A stretch of DNA of 64,000 nt from positions 19,530,001 to 19,594,000 of the forward strand of contig NC_088316.1 of NCBI RefSeq assembly GCF_910592395.1. The letters are read 5' to 3'. Both the position numbers and the translations under genes were made by a program. This stretch comes from Lineus longissimus. Its lineage: Eukaryota > Nemertea > Pilidiophora > Heteronemertea > Lineidae. Each line of letters opens with the position of its first letter. The first letter of the stretch is position 1. Below, piece by piece: positions 1 to 22,713 of the stretch. The notes under the pieces are model-generated. The model was not told the origin of the DNA. It saw only the letters and a list, made by a program, of their open reading frames with translations, and searched no databases.

Positions 1-373
1 TGACCGAGCATTTTCTTCGATCAGTGATGGAGCAAGGTCATGATGATTGAGTGGCTGCTGACTGATGAATTTCATCTCATTCTTGTAGTATGTCCGTACA
101 TCTGAAATTGGGTAGCAGAATGCTTGTTTAAATTGGCAACCCAATTCCACACTATCACTCTTTGTCTCTTTTCATTAGCTGCAGAGGGCAAGAGGAGCAG
201 CCAGTATACTGTGTCTGTACAGCACAGAAGAAACTCCCTTAGCTGACACAAGGACATCTTCTTTAATGTTACCTGTGAAAACTTAGGAAGTACAAATTAG
301 CAAACAAACAGTGCTTAAAGTAAAAGAGACAAAATTGACTGGGGAAGTGTTTCTTTTTTGTCAGAGAAAGTAC

Positions 374-1550
374 CTTTTGGTATTTTTCTTGTGAGGTCAC
401 CAACTCCTCTTGGCGAGGTCAGGTAGGATGCATGAAAACCCTGCACACTACAGCAGCCCTCTCTCTGCCACGATGATGGACTCCCCCGCCATGAGACACC
501 ATCTTTTTTACAGAATGGCGGCACCCAGGGACTAGCCAAGCGTTTCTTGATCTCACTGCCGATTGCCCGTTGCAGTAAAGCAGATCCACCGAGAACTTCA
601 TCCGTGGTCTCCTCAGAGCCTTTAGGAAGCTTCTCAATGAGGAACATAAACACCTTCCGGATGTCATTTTCATTGGAATAAAGGAAAGTCTGGTAACCAA
701 TTTCTCCCCGGTAGCCTAGATCCTAAAAGAAGACACAACTTCATCACACAAAAAACCACACAAAATTGAAATCTAGATCATTTGATTTCAGATATATTTT
801 TAAAAAAAGCTCTGTCCCAACCACTGCGCCAGCTGGTGATACTTGTAGACCTTATCATGTTGCTTTTATTCTTCCTCAGGTTGAGCCTGAGCTGGAAAAA
901 AGAACCCATTATTGCAATCCACAGAGAAACTCAGTATCAACTTCACATCTCTGTCTTGAAAGTCTTCTTTCTAGCGAGTGCTGACGTCATGATAAATGGA
1001 CTTTTGCTGAAACACAAATCAAATGTCATACTTACTGTCAAAGCACCAGCCAAACTTGTCCCAACACGAAACTTTGCAGACATGCTGGGAGGCAACGAGG
1101 CACTCAACTCGATGCCATTGATGACGCGTAGGCATTTTACCGTTGCTTCAACGATTAACTCTGTATTGAACTGTAACAGGCTCTCCACATCATCTTCAAT
1201 ATCACTGAAAGAGAAAAATGTCTCGATAATATAGAACAGCTAGCTAGCGAGGCAAAGAGACGAGATGACTTTGCACGAAGCGCGCACCCCCAGCCTAGGC
1301 GGTGACGCACAGGCTGACAGGGTAGCCAGGCTTAGAGTTGGACGTCGTAATGTGGTAAGGAGACAAGTCCCGAATCGACTTCGTCGAGCAGAGCAAACGT
1401 GAAGTCGTGCGTTATGCTGCACGCTTGAACGGGCTAATGGGTTCCTCAATTATTCACTGCATCTGCCAACCAGTTACATTTGTGAGGGGGCGTATCTTAC
1501 CAGCCCACAGACTTCAAATTGTGGATTATGATTTTATCAACTTCCTCCAT
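374..1550 (-). CDS. CCDC22: CCDC22, first three coding exons (continues off left edge)
   Basis: CCDC22 is a subunit of the CCC (COMMD/CCDC22/CCDC93) complex, which works with Retriever in endosomal recycling and in NF-kB control. Minus-strand exons are 1501-1550 (starts MEEVDKIIIHNLKSVG), 1036-1204 and 374-722, joined at phases 2 and 0 with clean GT-AG sites; the last donor (374/373) is the weakest. The encoded N-terminal domain carries family hallmarks: TELIVEATVKCLRVIN, LPPSMSAKFRVGTSLA, LGYRGEIGYQTFLYSNEND and LASPWVPPF. The start ATG at 1550 aligns with the vertebrate start. The first about 189 residues are present; the coiled-coil C-terminal half lies left of the window. I found no convincing further exon in 1-373. 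Identity is secure; the 3' boundary of the third exon is less so. Confidence 0.9.
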
Positions 1551-3214
1551 CTTGTTCTTGGTATCACGTGATGATGATCCATAGTTCTCTAACCGAGAAA
1601 ATACACACTGCAATGCACTGTCACGATATATCAAAAGGAGCAGCTACCAAAACCAATTAAGCAAATTGGTCGATCTTCACAGAGTCACTTTTCTCCAGCG
1701 GGAAGTTTAAAGGGGCCATAGAGCATTCATCTTGACCTTGCTAAGCATTAAAGACGCTGCGGGTCCGATGGGCGGAGGTAACGGAGACAATTCCGCTGGA
1801 AGTTCAGTATGTAGAGCATTGTGAGCTTGGCTGTTTCATCGAGAGGGTTCGAGGGCAGGGAACGGGTGGTAATCATTCCCATGGCCTTAGAGACAATCAC
1901 AACCATCAACAACAAATAGGGACCATCACAATCAAGAATTAGTTTTTTCCTGATCAATGGCCTGTCAAACCAGGAAAGTAGAGACAGTTTTGGAGTCGCA
2001 ACCACCCTAGTCAAACGACTGTCAATGACGACCAAAAACACTCATAATAAAGGACCACCAAAGAAATGTCACAGTCATCCAGGACTAGCTTTGAACCTTG
2101 AGGTCCTTGGTAAAGGCACAAGAAACACAACAAATATTTACACAGAAATGTACAAACATATGTTTATTAAAAATGCTGCTGAACCATCAATGTTACAACA
2201 AATCAACTCATCTAAATAGGCTATTATCCAACCCACAGTAGGCCTATTATATTAACCCACCAGATAAATCCATGTTGCCCACCACAAAGGGGGCCATGGG
2301 AGGATAGGTCATGTCCCATACATCAACAATCGGTGATTCTCAATTTGGTCACCATGGCATGCATGCATATCTTAGAATTAATTAACTATGTTGCATATAC
2401 ATGGCTGTTTAGCTAGATAGTCAAAATTAGCAAAGATATGCACATGTCACTGTGCTACGAGTAATAGGTCAGCAGGCGTCCGTCTATTACGCGATCACGA
2501 CTACTTCAAATACGTTGAGCAGAGAAACGAAAGTTTGATACATAACTAAATTCTGAAAGATCAATATTTTGGTTTTGCTAATGTGCCTTCACTAATATGT
2601 TCTTTCGTTTTCATCTCAAGTAATATCAACCTGAAAGTGATCTTGATTTTATCGATAGATACCTCTTACACTAATTGATAATCTAATGTAAGAGTTTTTT
2701 TAATATATTTGTCATAACAATTTTACAATACCCAAAATATGGGTCATACCAGCAGACCACAGGCCTAGGCTACATATAGGCCCCTACTATAAATCAGATA
2801 CTTGGTCCTGGTCAATTGGACCATAGGCCCCTGAATGCTAATTAGCGGGATTATCGGGCTAAACAATGGGATTAGCTAGGAAATAATATATAGGGAGTTA
2901 AAAAACTATAGGTAGGCAAGCGAGGACCAGATTTGAAGCGAGAGACACCTCCACTTCGGACCTCTCGTACGACCAGGAAACGCCGAGAAACGGAATATTT
3001 TTTGCTCCCCACGCCATCTATAACACTCCAATTTTTAATCCCATGCCTTCTGTCAGCCATCAATCGCATATTAACAACATTGTCGGCATCGTTTGATGGT
3101 GGTGCCGACAATGTTGTTTATATGCGATTGATGGCTGACAGAAGGCATGGGATTAAAAATTGGAGTGTTATATCTTTGATCCCTGGGGTTATATTTGATA
3201 ATTCCATTATGAGC
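1551..3214. other. Intergenic region between CCDC22 and MED7
   Basis: This 1.66 kb stretch should hold the CCDC22 promoter and the MED7 3' UTR; both genes are on the minus strand. A 97-codon minus ORF at 1748-2041 has no recognisable domain, no splice partners and no family match I know. Apart from the palindrome at 3019-3172 I see nothing I can name. Confidence 0.4.
3019..3172. repeat. Near-perfect 70-bp inverted repeat in the MED7 3' flank
   Basis: Arms at 3019-3088 and 3103-3172 are reverse complements with one mismatch (about 69 of 70), around a 14-base spacer. The palindrome starts about 43 bases after the MED7 stop codon, so a MED7 transcript would carry it in the 3' UTR. The left arm contains the minus-strand hexamer ATTAAA (3034-3039), a possible poly(A) signal. 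No target-site duplication is obvious. It could be a recent inverted duplication, a foldback element or a source of double-stranded RNA. Confidence 0.93.
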
Positions 3215-4156
3215 CTATGTTTGATTGAGACCTTCCACAATGTCACACATCATACCATCCATGTCACTGATGGCCTTTTCCTCACTCTCAGACTCAGCAT
3301 GCGTCCCATCCACATCCATCGCTTCTGTGTTAATCAAAAGCTTACTGTCTAAACTAGCGTCCTCGGGTAAAGCACTGACACAATTTTGCAACAATTCCAC
3401 AACTTTGTCCAAATGTTTCTGAAATCTTTCCACCGTCTCTAACCGTTGACGTTTTTGTACCTCCATCATGACTCGTAACGTTTCCCGTGCCTGATGCGGT
3501 CGGAATTCATTTATTAGATGATGGATGTGAATAAATAACAAGTTCAGATCGTTAAACTTTTCTGCCCTTTTAGGGGAGTCTGGAGATTTGATCAGAATGT
3601 CGATGAGATCAAGAAAGTTGACCAAAATAGAATGATTCAACTTTTTCAGTTCTCGTTTGTGATCATAGTTTTGTGGGTAGAGTCTTTTTAGTCCTTGGCT
3701 TTCGAGTGACTGTATGATGTTATCATCAGCACTGATTGTTGCACCAAACATGGAGTAGTTATCCTGAAATAAAATTTAAGAAGCATTTAGTCAAAGGTGT
3801 ACTCTGAACTTGAGCCCCTGCTGTTACAATGATGTCATCATCTGATATCACTTTCAAGACACTGTCTGGTATAAATTGTCTGAATTGTTTGAAACAACCA
3901 TGACAAAGTGAACTGGCCTTTCAGTGTTACAACTAAGAGCAACACCTAGTTGTTGATTGATCCACAACTTACAATTCATTATCAAGGAACAACCTCTTCT
4001 TTGGCAACAACTCGACTGACCAATTTTTATTCATACCTGAATGGGGGGAGGTGGTCGAGGAGCCCTCATTTTCTTGATGTTCTCATCTGTGTACAGGTTG
4101 ACATATTGCATGGGTGGGAGGGGCAAGGAGCTAACTCCCGCCTGGCCTTCTGCCAT
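3215..4156 (-). CDS. MED7: Mediator complex subunit 7 (MED7)
   Basis: MED7 belongs to the middle module of Mediator, the nuclear coactivator bridging transcription factors and RNA polymerase II; with MED21 it forms the hinge. Two coding exons: 4037-4156 (40 codons, [20 protein letters not shown], then a PRPPPPIQ segment) and 3215-3763 (182 codons plus stop). The intron is phase 0 with acceptor TTTTATTTCAG. Predicted protein is about 222 residues, close to the usual 230. Signatures include [55 protein letters not shown] and [20 protein letters not shown]. The C-terminal tail is acidic and low-complexity (residues about 180-210). The gene is head-to-head with the Tec kinase 1.8 kb away. Confidence 0.96.
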
Positions 4157-5030
4157 CCTGAAATCATCAAATAACAAACTAGCAGTTTAGTTTGGGTTGG
4201 TTCCAAATGGTTACCTCTATCAATACGAAGTCAACTATTATGCCCTGGTGACAGTCAATACTAACGACATGTCAATAGTCAAAAACCTTCAAAAAGACCA
4301 CAGAAGTGCCATTTCGTGTGGTATTTTTTTGGAGACACACTGTCAAAAAAAGACTTTTAAATTTCATTTCAAAGCCAATATCGGTTACATGAGCAGCAAA
4401 CTATCTAAGCACCTCATGCTATAGACATTACTTGCTCTAATAACCTTTATTAGAATTACCTTGTTCCCGCAATTAGCAAGAAAATCGGAATATTTAAGGA
4501 TAATTTCGAACAAAATTCTCCAGAATGAAGGGTCAAGGTCGTTTTAATAGGTGGCGCTGTTCAAGAAAGTTACTTCCGGGATCTTTGGCATATTGGTGTA
4601 ATTTTTCTCCACTTCCCTGTCGTTTTAAAAGTTATTTACAACTCGTAGATCTATTTATCATGCTCTTAGTTTTAAAGATTATATCTCCCTCTGTCGTTTC
4701 AATGCTACAGTTTAGAAAGTTAGAGTATTCATGTCTGTAAAAAGCGGTCCGTAAAAAGTCACTTTGAAAAACCGGGTGTTTCCTGTTCGTTTCCGATTTG
4801 GCTTTTGGACACAGACCTACGTTGCGTACATCATACAGGAAAAGTTGTGTACTTGGTAAAATATACAGAGCAGACTGACCTTTAAAACATTATATTCTTG
4901 GTCATGTTGGTTGTAGCATTTATGCAGACGCCGTCTGTCAACAAACTCCCTTGCAAAACCCATGTCTGATTGTCCATGATCCCAGGGCCAAAGGCAAGCC
5001 TGCTGTTTTAATAGACCCTTTTTGGCTTTG

Positions 5031-5183
5031 ACACCAGGCGTGGCGGAGGAAGCCACTGCAGGCCCAAACAAATCTTAATATAGAATATAAGCACAAAACA
5101 AACGAACATTTTGTGTACGACCATGCGGTCTTTTGTTTGCTGCTTGTTTGTTGTGGCCAGCAGTGGCTTCCTCCGCCTGGTGT
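5031..5183. repeat. Foldback element between MED7 and the Tec kinase
   Basis: Left arm 5031-5064 and right arm 5155-5183 are inverted copies (acaccaggcg...gaggaagccactgc); the left arm has a 5-base insertion (gtggc) and complementarity continues weakly inward. The spacer is about 90 bases and AT-rich. It lies in the shared upstream region of two divergent genes. I cannot assign a transposon superfamily. Confidence 0.7.
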
Positions 5184-5442
5184 CCCGCTGATGCAGGCTA
5201 GGGTCAGTCTGAGTCCGAGTCAGCACAGCCATGGGCATGGGGTGCGATGCTGATGATTGAGATTGATGTTGAGAAAAAAGCCAGGTCAAACTTATCAGTG
5301 TAAGCTTTCATGAACAGTTGCAACAAATAAGGACGAAAGGCAGCTTTATCTCTGTAACTGAATCTATCTGCAGTGATATTTGGTATTGTTTTCCCCTGAT
5401 TAACATCCTTGGTTTTGATTTTCATGTTATTCAACTTTTCAG

Positions 5443-5488
5443 GTTGATGGCAATGCTCACGGGGATTCCCCTGTTGGTCATCCCGAAT
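5443..5488 (+). other. Candidate 5' UTR exon of the Tec kinase
   Basis: A 46-base segment is bounded by a strong acceptor (ttcaacttttcag) and a strong donor (gaat|gtaagtatc), 475 bases before the exon holding the kinase start codon. Joined to 5963, it carries ATG codons that end at TGA 5972-5974. That stop is in frame with, and upstream of, the main ATG at 5984, so 5984 is the first productive in-frame start and the leader may hold a short uORF. Seen only from splice signals. Confidence 0.4.
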
Positions 5489-5983
5489 GTAAGTATCTCA
5501 TGTTGATCCTTAGCTCACAACATCACATGTCAATACAAGAGGTATTTTACATATTATTGTTACTTGGTTGATGAAATGATAATAAAATGGTGAGATGAAA
5601 ATAAATTCTGTCTCCTCTTCATTTAAACCCCTTTGAAAACTGTTCCCTAGAAAATAAACATACGTATCACTCTGACCTTTGTGCCGAGGGGTGGAAAATG
5701 ACACTCGAGTGTTGAACACTGAGATCAGTTGGGTATTGTGTTACAGTCTGTTACTGTATTGCCGTGTCAGGGCTTCAGCTAGACCCTCAGAAAATTTAAC
5801 TTTTGATGGTCCCTCCTTATTGTTTAAAAGAGATTTTCAATTCACAAAGGGCCCTTTTAAACTTGAAGAACAAAAAGATACATTTTGAGTGTTAATGGAA
5901 CCCTGAGTATCACAAGTAAGACATTATGACAAGCTTATTCTTGATTCATAACCTTTTTTCAGAGACCATACTGAGTCATTAGC

Positions 5984-17087
<11,104 letters not shown>

Positions 17088-20060
17088 AGCTGCTGTGTTC
17101 TGGGTTGTCTCTTTCATATATCCTAGAATAAGTACCACATTCCCAATCATGTGAGGGGCAGGTTATCACATGAGCAGTCTTGCTTGAAAGGTTCTACAAG
17201 TAGGCAGTTCTCAAATCAAAAAGCTGCAAACATCAGGGCCAGATTCTGGTTGTTCAAAGCATGTTAGGTCCATCCTGACTTTACATTAACTTGGCTAAAA
17301 CATGTAGGTCCTGTAAACTAAGTGTCAACTGAAAGTTAAGCAAACTTTAGTGACCACTTTGTTGTGAACACTTGGGCTTGAACGTTTTAAGCACTCCTGA
17401 TACATTGGCTTGACTGTCGCATCTGGCCTCAAGGTGCTGAATGAATGATTTTGGTGATTATGGAGTTTTATTCATATAAAACAATATTTGAATTCAGATT
17501 GTTGTGAGGGATGATAAACATTTCAATCAGCCATTTCACTTAACTCTGGGAAGGGTGGAGGTGATTGTGGTTTTGGGTGTTTATGTTTACTAATCGTTGT
17601 TTGTTACTGCTGATTGTGTTGTATCTGTGATCATGTTTAGACTTTAATATTTTATCCTGTTTTAAGACATGGCAATCGATAAGGGTGCTGCCTGAAAAGA
17701 AGCCAAACTTTTGTCATGTGACCCCTGTGTCCCAAAATAAAACACCGACGAAAATTTGTTGGTTTAGAGTATCTAGTATCGGCAGTTGGGATCCCAGTTT
17801 TGTAGGTCGTGATTTGAAATAGAGTCATCCAGCAGTAAATCTCGTCATTTGCTGAATATATTTTGACAATTTTGCAAGATTACCAGTATAGCCCACAAGT
17901 TTATATAGATTGGTCATTCAACTTGACCTGGCTTGTAAAGTCCTTTTATTTAGATGCATTCCCATTTCCTGTTGACTAATTCTTGTGAGTTTATGATAGT
18001 GTAGATATGATTATTACCATTTTCAGTTTTCAATATCCTGTACATATTCTATATAAATTTTATGAAGTTCATAATAGCTTGGAATATACCTGTTATCCTG
18101 AAAAAGTTCAAGTAACACAAGTGAAACTCTGAAATTCAGGTAAGACAAGTTGTGAAATACCTATGCATGGGTTATCTCCTTTACGGAATGATATCATGAA
18201 TTAAGCCGTAAACTGTAGCTCTTGTTCTCTGGTCAGATTTTGTGACCGTCGGGCCTTGTGGCTTGTGTCAACCTGGTCCTTGTAAACATCATTTGCCATG
18301 AATTTGACTGTGTACAGTTCTAACTTGGCAGTTTGCTACCGTGGGGCTTTAAGTATCGAGGTTATTCAAAATCATGCTAATATTTCTTTTCTGCTCTGTT
18401 CGAACTGTTTATATTTCTCTTGCCTATCATGCTGGTGCTTACTTATTGTAAATGTGTGTGTTAATGTGCCCTAACCCGTTAACCCTTTAGCAGTAGAAAC
18501 AGATTAAGGTTAACCCACTTTCAATACAGCTCAATTTCTCAGTTTAGTTTGAGAGAAAATCTTTAACAAATGTTGCTTGCATAGCCATTCAATTCAAACT
18601 TGTTTCACAGTATGCAAATTAACATGTAGTTAGAATATAAGAAGTAGAACAGGGGTTGACCCAAATCATTTCACCCAGAAAAGGTATCTGCCGCACTCAT
18701 GATGGCTTTGTAACAAGTTAGGCAGGACATATTGAGTGAAGCGCTTGTTGATGTATAAAAGGCCTCTCTTGCTGCAGAAAAACCATGATGTTCTGTTGAG
18801 TTATCCAGCTTTGTATGCAATATCTGAGATAGTTACCTAACTTTTTGAAATTTTCAATAGTTTCGCTTGGTTTTAAAATTTATAGCATCTCATATTTTGT
18901 AAAAATTCATTGATTATATTATTTTGTTTCGCATGAAGTATGATTTGTATATCAAAGAAAAATTTGTATTTTATGTATAAAAGTGTATACTTTGGTAAAT
19001 CTACCATTAAAGTTGAAAAAATAGTTGTTTATTTCATTACTACGCACTTTTCATTTCTGGGATATTGACAGTCATGGCCTCTATAAAACCACATACCATA
19101 ATCTGTCAGAATACAATTGGGCCAGACACTTTTTCCTGGGGGACATTTTCTACATCTTCACCAAATTTTGAGATATCCTTGTGTAGAGTGTCTGAGGAAC
19201 AAAGGATTTTATCATGCTGTTAATCTGAGGTATTGACAGTTACAGTCTCTATAGAACCATTGTACCTTAATCCGTCACCGTACAATTGGGACACATGGGG
19301 ACATCTACGACTGCTTCACCTGGACCACTCTCTCTAGGCTCTGAAGAGTCCTTATACTCTCATTCAGTAACGTCTGGCAAAACCTGGCCTCATTCTGAAC
19401 TGCAAACAAAGACACTTGGCCTTATTTGGATAAGCGAATCTAAAAATCAATAACTATAGCCAAGTGATATGAAGGCCGAACATTCTGTGATACACAGTGA
19501 AGGTACAAGTCTCTATTTTCATGTTATTGTTTGATGGAATGTATTTTCCATAACTCGGACTCCAATTATTCAGGTCAGAGTTCATAATAAACCGAACAAG
19601 ATTGTCTCTTCTGCAAAGTTTCGGATTGTGACTCAATAGAAGACCGGGAATTTCTCTAACAATGTGTAAGTATCTAGCCGATAGGGGTTTCCTGATATTT
19701 CATTTTTTTTCATGTTCTTGCAGCATCCTAGCCTATTGTATGGTGGCGGATTAAAGGTTTAAGTATCAGGGCTGCCAAATCATCAGCTCTAAAGTATGGT
19801 TCAAATGAGACTCATAAACACCCGTATCTCAAAGACGACATCTCCTTGTCGACGTCCAAGGGTGATGTGACGGCCGACGACATAGGATGTGACTCTAGTC
19901 TCGTCCTTGCTGGTGCCGTCCACACCCGGGTTCCAAACATTGAAGGACTCAATACTCAGGAGAGCCTCCTAACCCCGGGTTTTACCTGAATGAAAGAGAC
20001 TTGACCTCAGGATGTCGTCATCTCTGATCATGTGTCATCAGCGCCTTGACCTTGTTTCAG
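17088..20060 (+). other. Tec kinase 3' UTR and intergenic region
   Basis: No further kinase exon is seen after the TAG at 17085-17087. Poly(A) signal candidates are AATAAA at 17736-17741 and ATTAAA at 19006-19011, the latter closing a long AT-rich stretch, so a 3' UTR of about 0.65 or 1.9 kb is likely. A diverged direct duplication with period about 166 bases starts near 19061 and 19229 (tattgacagt...tacaattggg). The first coding exon of the proteolipid gene may lie near 19.7-20.0 kb, but I could not identify it. Confidence 0.5.
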
Positions 20061-22713
20061 GTGAAGCGGGATCGTGTCGTCGCTGCTGGTCAAGGGTGCC
20101 CATCGCCAGCCTCATCTCTTTCATCATCTACGTCTTCGTCCTCAGCATCTATATCGGATGTATTATCAGCGTCTTCGAGGGCTTCATTAGCAAATATTTC
20201 GTCTTTGTCTCGTAAGTATGGCGTCTTCACGGAGGACAAGAATTGATGAGACCCAGGTGTGAGAACCAATTTAGTGTGAACATTTCAGCAATATGTGATT
20301 TCTAGATTCAGAAAGATTTCACTTGAATGTAGCAGTGAAGACACGTAAGGACATTGTCCGATCACAATCAGTTTCCGAAGGACAGCGGTTTAACATGTTT
20401 TCAAAATAGACGACGTGCCGAACAGTAGCCTGGTCATGCATTGTCTCGATTGTGATACCAAAGGATAATCTGAGCTGCTTGTTTTCTGTCAGACCACCAC
20501 CCGTCACCATGTCTCGTATAGCAGATTCACCGACAAAAATGGGGCTGCGATTGCCACCGATATCTGCCACGGATATCTGACCGTCTACGAGAACCGTCGG
20601 TAATGATAATCAGCCGGAGGTGATCTGAGGTACCAGCGTAAACAACCAACCTTTATCATCACACCCCGAAACTCTGGTTGTGACTTCGTCCTCAACGACC
20701 GATATGAGATGAATCGAAGAACACCACGGGATGTCTCAGTGTTCAACGATGTCAATACTATAATACTTTTCCATCACCAATCGTATGTCATTTCGTCTCT
20801 TTCAGATTAACTGGTATCCTGGTGCCCGTATACCTTGTTCTCCTGGGTGTCGGGGTCTTCTTCCTCATCGCTATGATTCTATCCACGGGGGAGACACGCA
20901 AACAGCTCTGTAAGGCCGCATGCTGTAACTGGACAGGGAGGGTCTTTCAGCTTTTTGTAAGTACATGTATTTCAAAATGTGGTAATGAGAACACATACAG
21001 GCCGGCAATAGGCCGCACCGTGCGTTGGTAGCGGTGTTACCTCATTTTCCAGAGCAGACATAACCTACGCGCGCGCACGCCTACATTCTTCGAAGAGGCA
21101 TTATTGACAAACTTGGGATTGAAGGAACAACCTGTCGACAGGATGACCTGACAGTCACCAGGTGGCAGATGACGGTATAGTTGTGGGATTGAAGACACAT
21201 CCTGGCGCCTGGATCTCCGACGTTTGGAGGACGATTGAAAGCCCATCCTCGCGACATATATCAAGATGTTGTGAAGAGGAATTGACTGCTGGATTTGTAG
21301 CCTCAACCGAGCATGATCTCCAGGTATCGTGGCGTTTGAGGATTGAAAGTGCCTCCGAGCAACACGATCATAGATCAAAATAATGTCAGTGGCGAACCTT
21401 TTAATTTTTTTGCAGAATATCATAATCGTGACAGCGCTAGTGGTAGTATTCGTGATCGTGAGTGGAGTCAGCATCCTTCCTAACATCCTCTTCGTCGCCA
21501 TTGTCGCCCTGTGTAAGGTCGGACTCGCCGCCCAGATAAAATCATGCGATATCTTTAGTGAAATCGGTAGGTTTGTAGAGATGGCCCTTCCGTCTTTCGT
21601 TAGAAGAAACTGGGAGGACCAGAGTTAAGATATGATGGAACACGATTTTGCTGTATAGGCCTACGCCAGTGTCCGAAAATATCCAGGAGAACATAATGCA
21701 AAACAGATCACATGCCCATGAAAGTGGCAACACGACGAAGAACCAGGTCAGGTCGTCCGTTCAGACGTGTGCTGGAGACAGTTCACTGGATTGCAGTCCG
21801 ATGCCTTGGTGGTGCAACGTTGTGTCTTTAGCTCCAAATCAAATGTGAAGGTGTTCTAGAACTCTCTTTCAGGGCTTGAGCCACGAGACATCAAGCTGTG
21901 TGATGGTAGTGGAACCAATATGGATGAATTCTGCACCGACGTGAGTAATGACCACTACCATGCAGTCTCGTTCAACCCTTCCACATTCGACCACCAACCA
22001 TTGATTCGCCTTCCCGGCCCTCAAAAAAGAAACCATATAAACTGAACTTTTGTTGACTTTGTGAGCGCCAGAAGCTCCAATTCCAAAAAATTAAAAGTAG
22101 AACGGGCAACTCACTCACTTTTGACTGCTTGTATCGACTTCAAAACCTCCTCTCCGAAGGGCTGTTGTTCCTATAATTAGCCAAAATTCAAGGTTCTGGC
22201 CAAGACCACCCGAGTAATGTTCCAACTGCCAACGATATAATCGCTTTTCTTTTCATCCCAGAGTAAAATGTACCTTGGTCGGACAGTGGTAGCTTATGTG
22301 GTCTCCATCATTATATCACTGTGTCTGGTAAGTACGATTGATAACTGATAAGTAAGCGCAAACGTTTCCACAACAGCATCTGTCCAGTGATATGTCCTCG
22401 TAATTATATGTCTCCATGTTGTATCATGATATTGCCAAATATGGTCCATGACACAGTGGGCGATGTGATCTGGTATGGTCTGGTCTGGTCCCCGCGTGTT
22501 AACAGCCCTAATGTGTTTTCTCTCATGCAGGTCCATTTTCTCGTGTGTATGACGTCCAACTACGTCAGACTCAAGTACGAGACGAAAACCCAGGCAGCAC
22601 CAACAGAGCTCCAGGAATTAAAACAGGCAAAACAAGAACTAGAGGAGAGCCGCGAAGCTCATGTGAACGAGGTGAAGGTCGAGGAGGTGAAGCCAGGAAA
22701 TCCATTCGACTGA
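20061..22713 (+). CDS. M6: PLP/DM20/M6-family four-pass proteolipid (5' exon missing)
   Basis: Membrane proteolipid of the myelin PLP / neuronal M6 family, involved in membrane organisation of neurons and epithelia. Exons: 20061-20211, 20806-20956, 21416-21566, 21873-21940, 22262-22327, 22531-22713; all phases fit. The first visible exon begins at phase 1, so a short upstream exon with the start codon is missing. Hallmarks: CRRCWSRVPIASLI (the conserved Cys-rich, palmitoylation-prone entry to TM1), TM2 (ILVPVYLVLLGVGVFFLIAM), a Cys-rich intracellular loop (CKAACCNW), TM3 (NIIIVTALVVVFVIVSGV), an extracellular loop with paired cysteines (KSCDIF, IKLCDG, EFCTD), and TM4 (VVAYVVSIIISLCLVHFLVC). 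The charged cytoplasmic tail is about 45 residues and predicted helical (ELQELKQAKQELEESREAHV), longer than in vertebrate PLP. The gene converges on receptor 1. Confidence 0.85.

Noticed and set aside
1748-2041. 97-codon minus ORF upstream of CCDC22
   Set aside because: No domain, no splice support and no family I recognise; not listed as a gene.
2872-3352. ORFs on both strands over the MED7 3' flank
   Set aside because: They read through the palindrome at 3019-3172 and owe their similar sequences to it.
20012-20060. ATG at 20012 as the start of the proteolipid
   Set aside because: It lies before a strong acceptor (cttgtttcag) and the resulting N-terminus is unlike the family; an upstream exon is more likely.
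21118-21360. Recurring 'gattgaa' plus 'cctgg/ccatcc' words in a proteolipid intron
   Set aside because: Spacing and sequence are too irregular to call a tandem repeat by eye.
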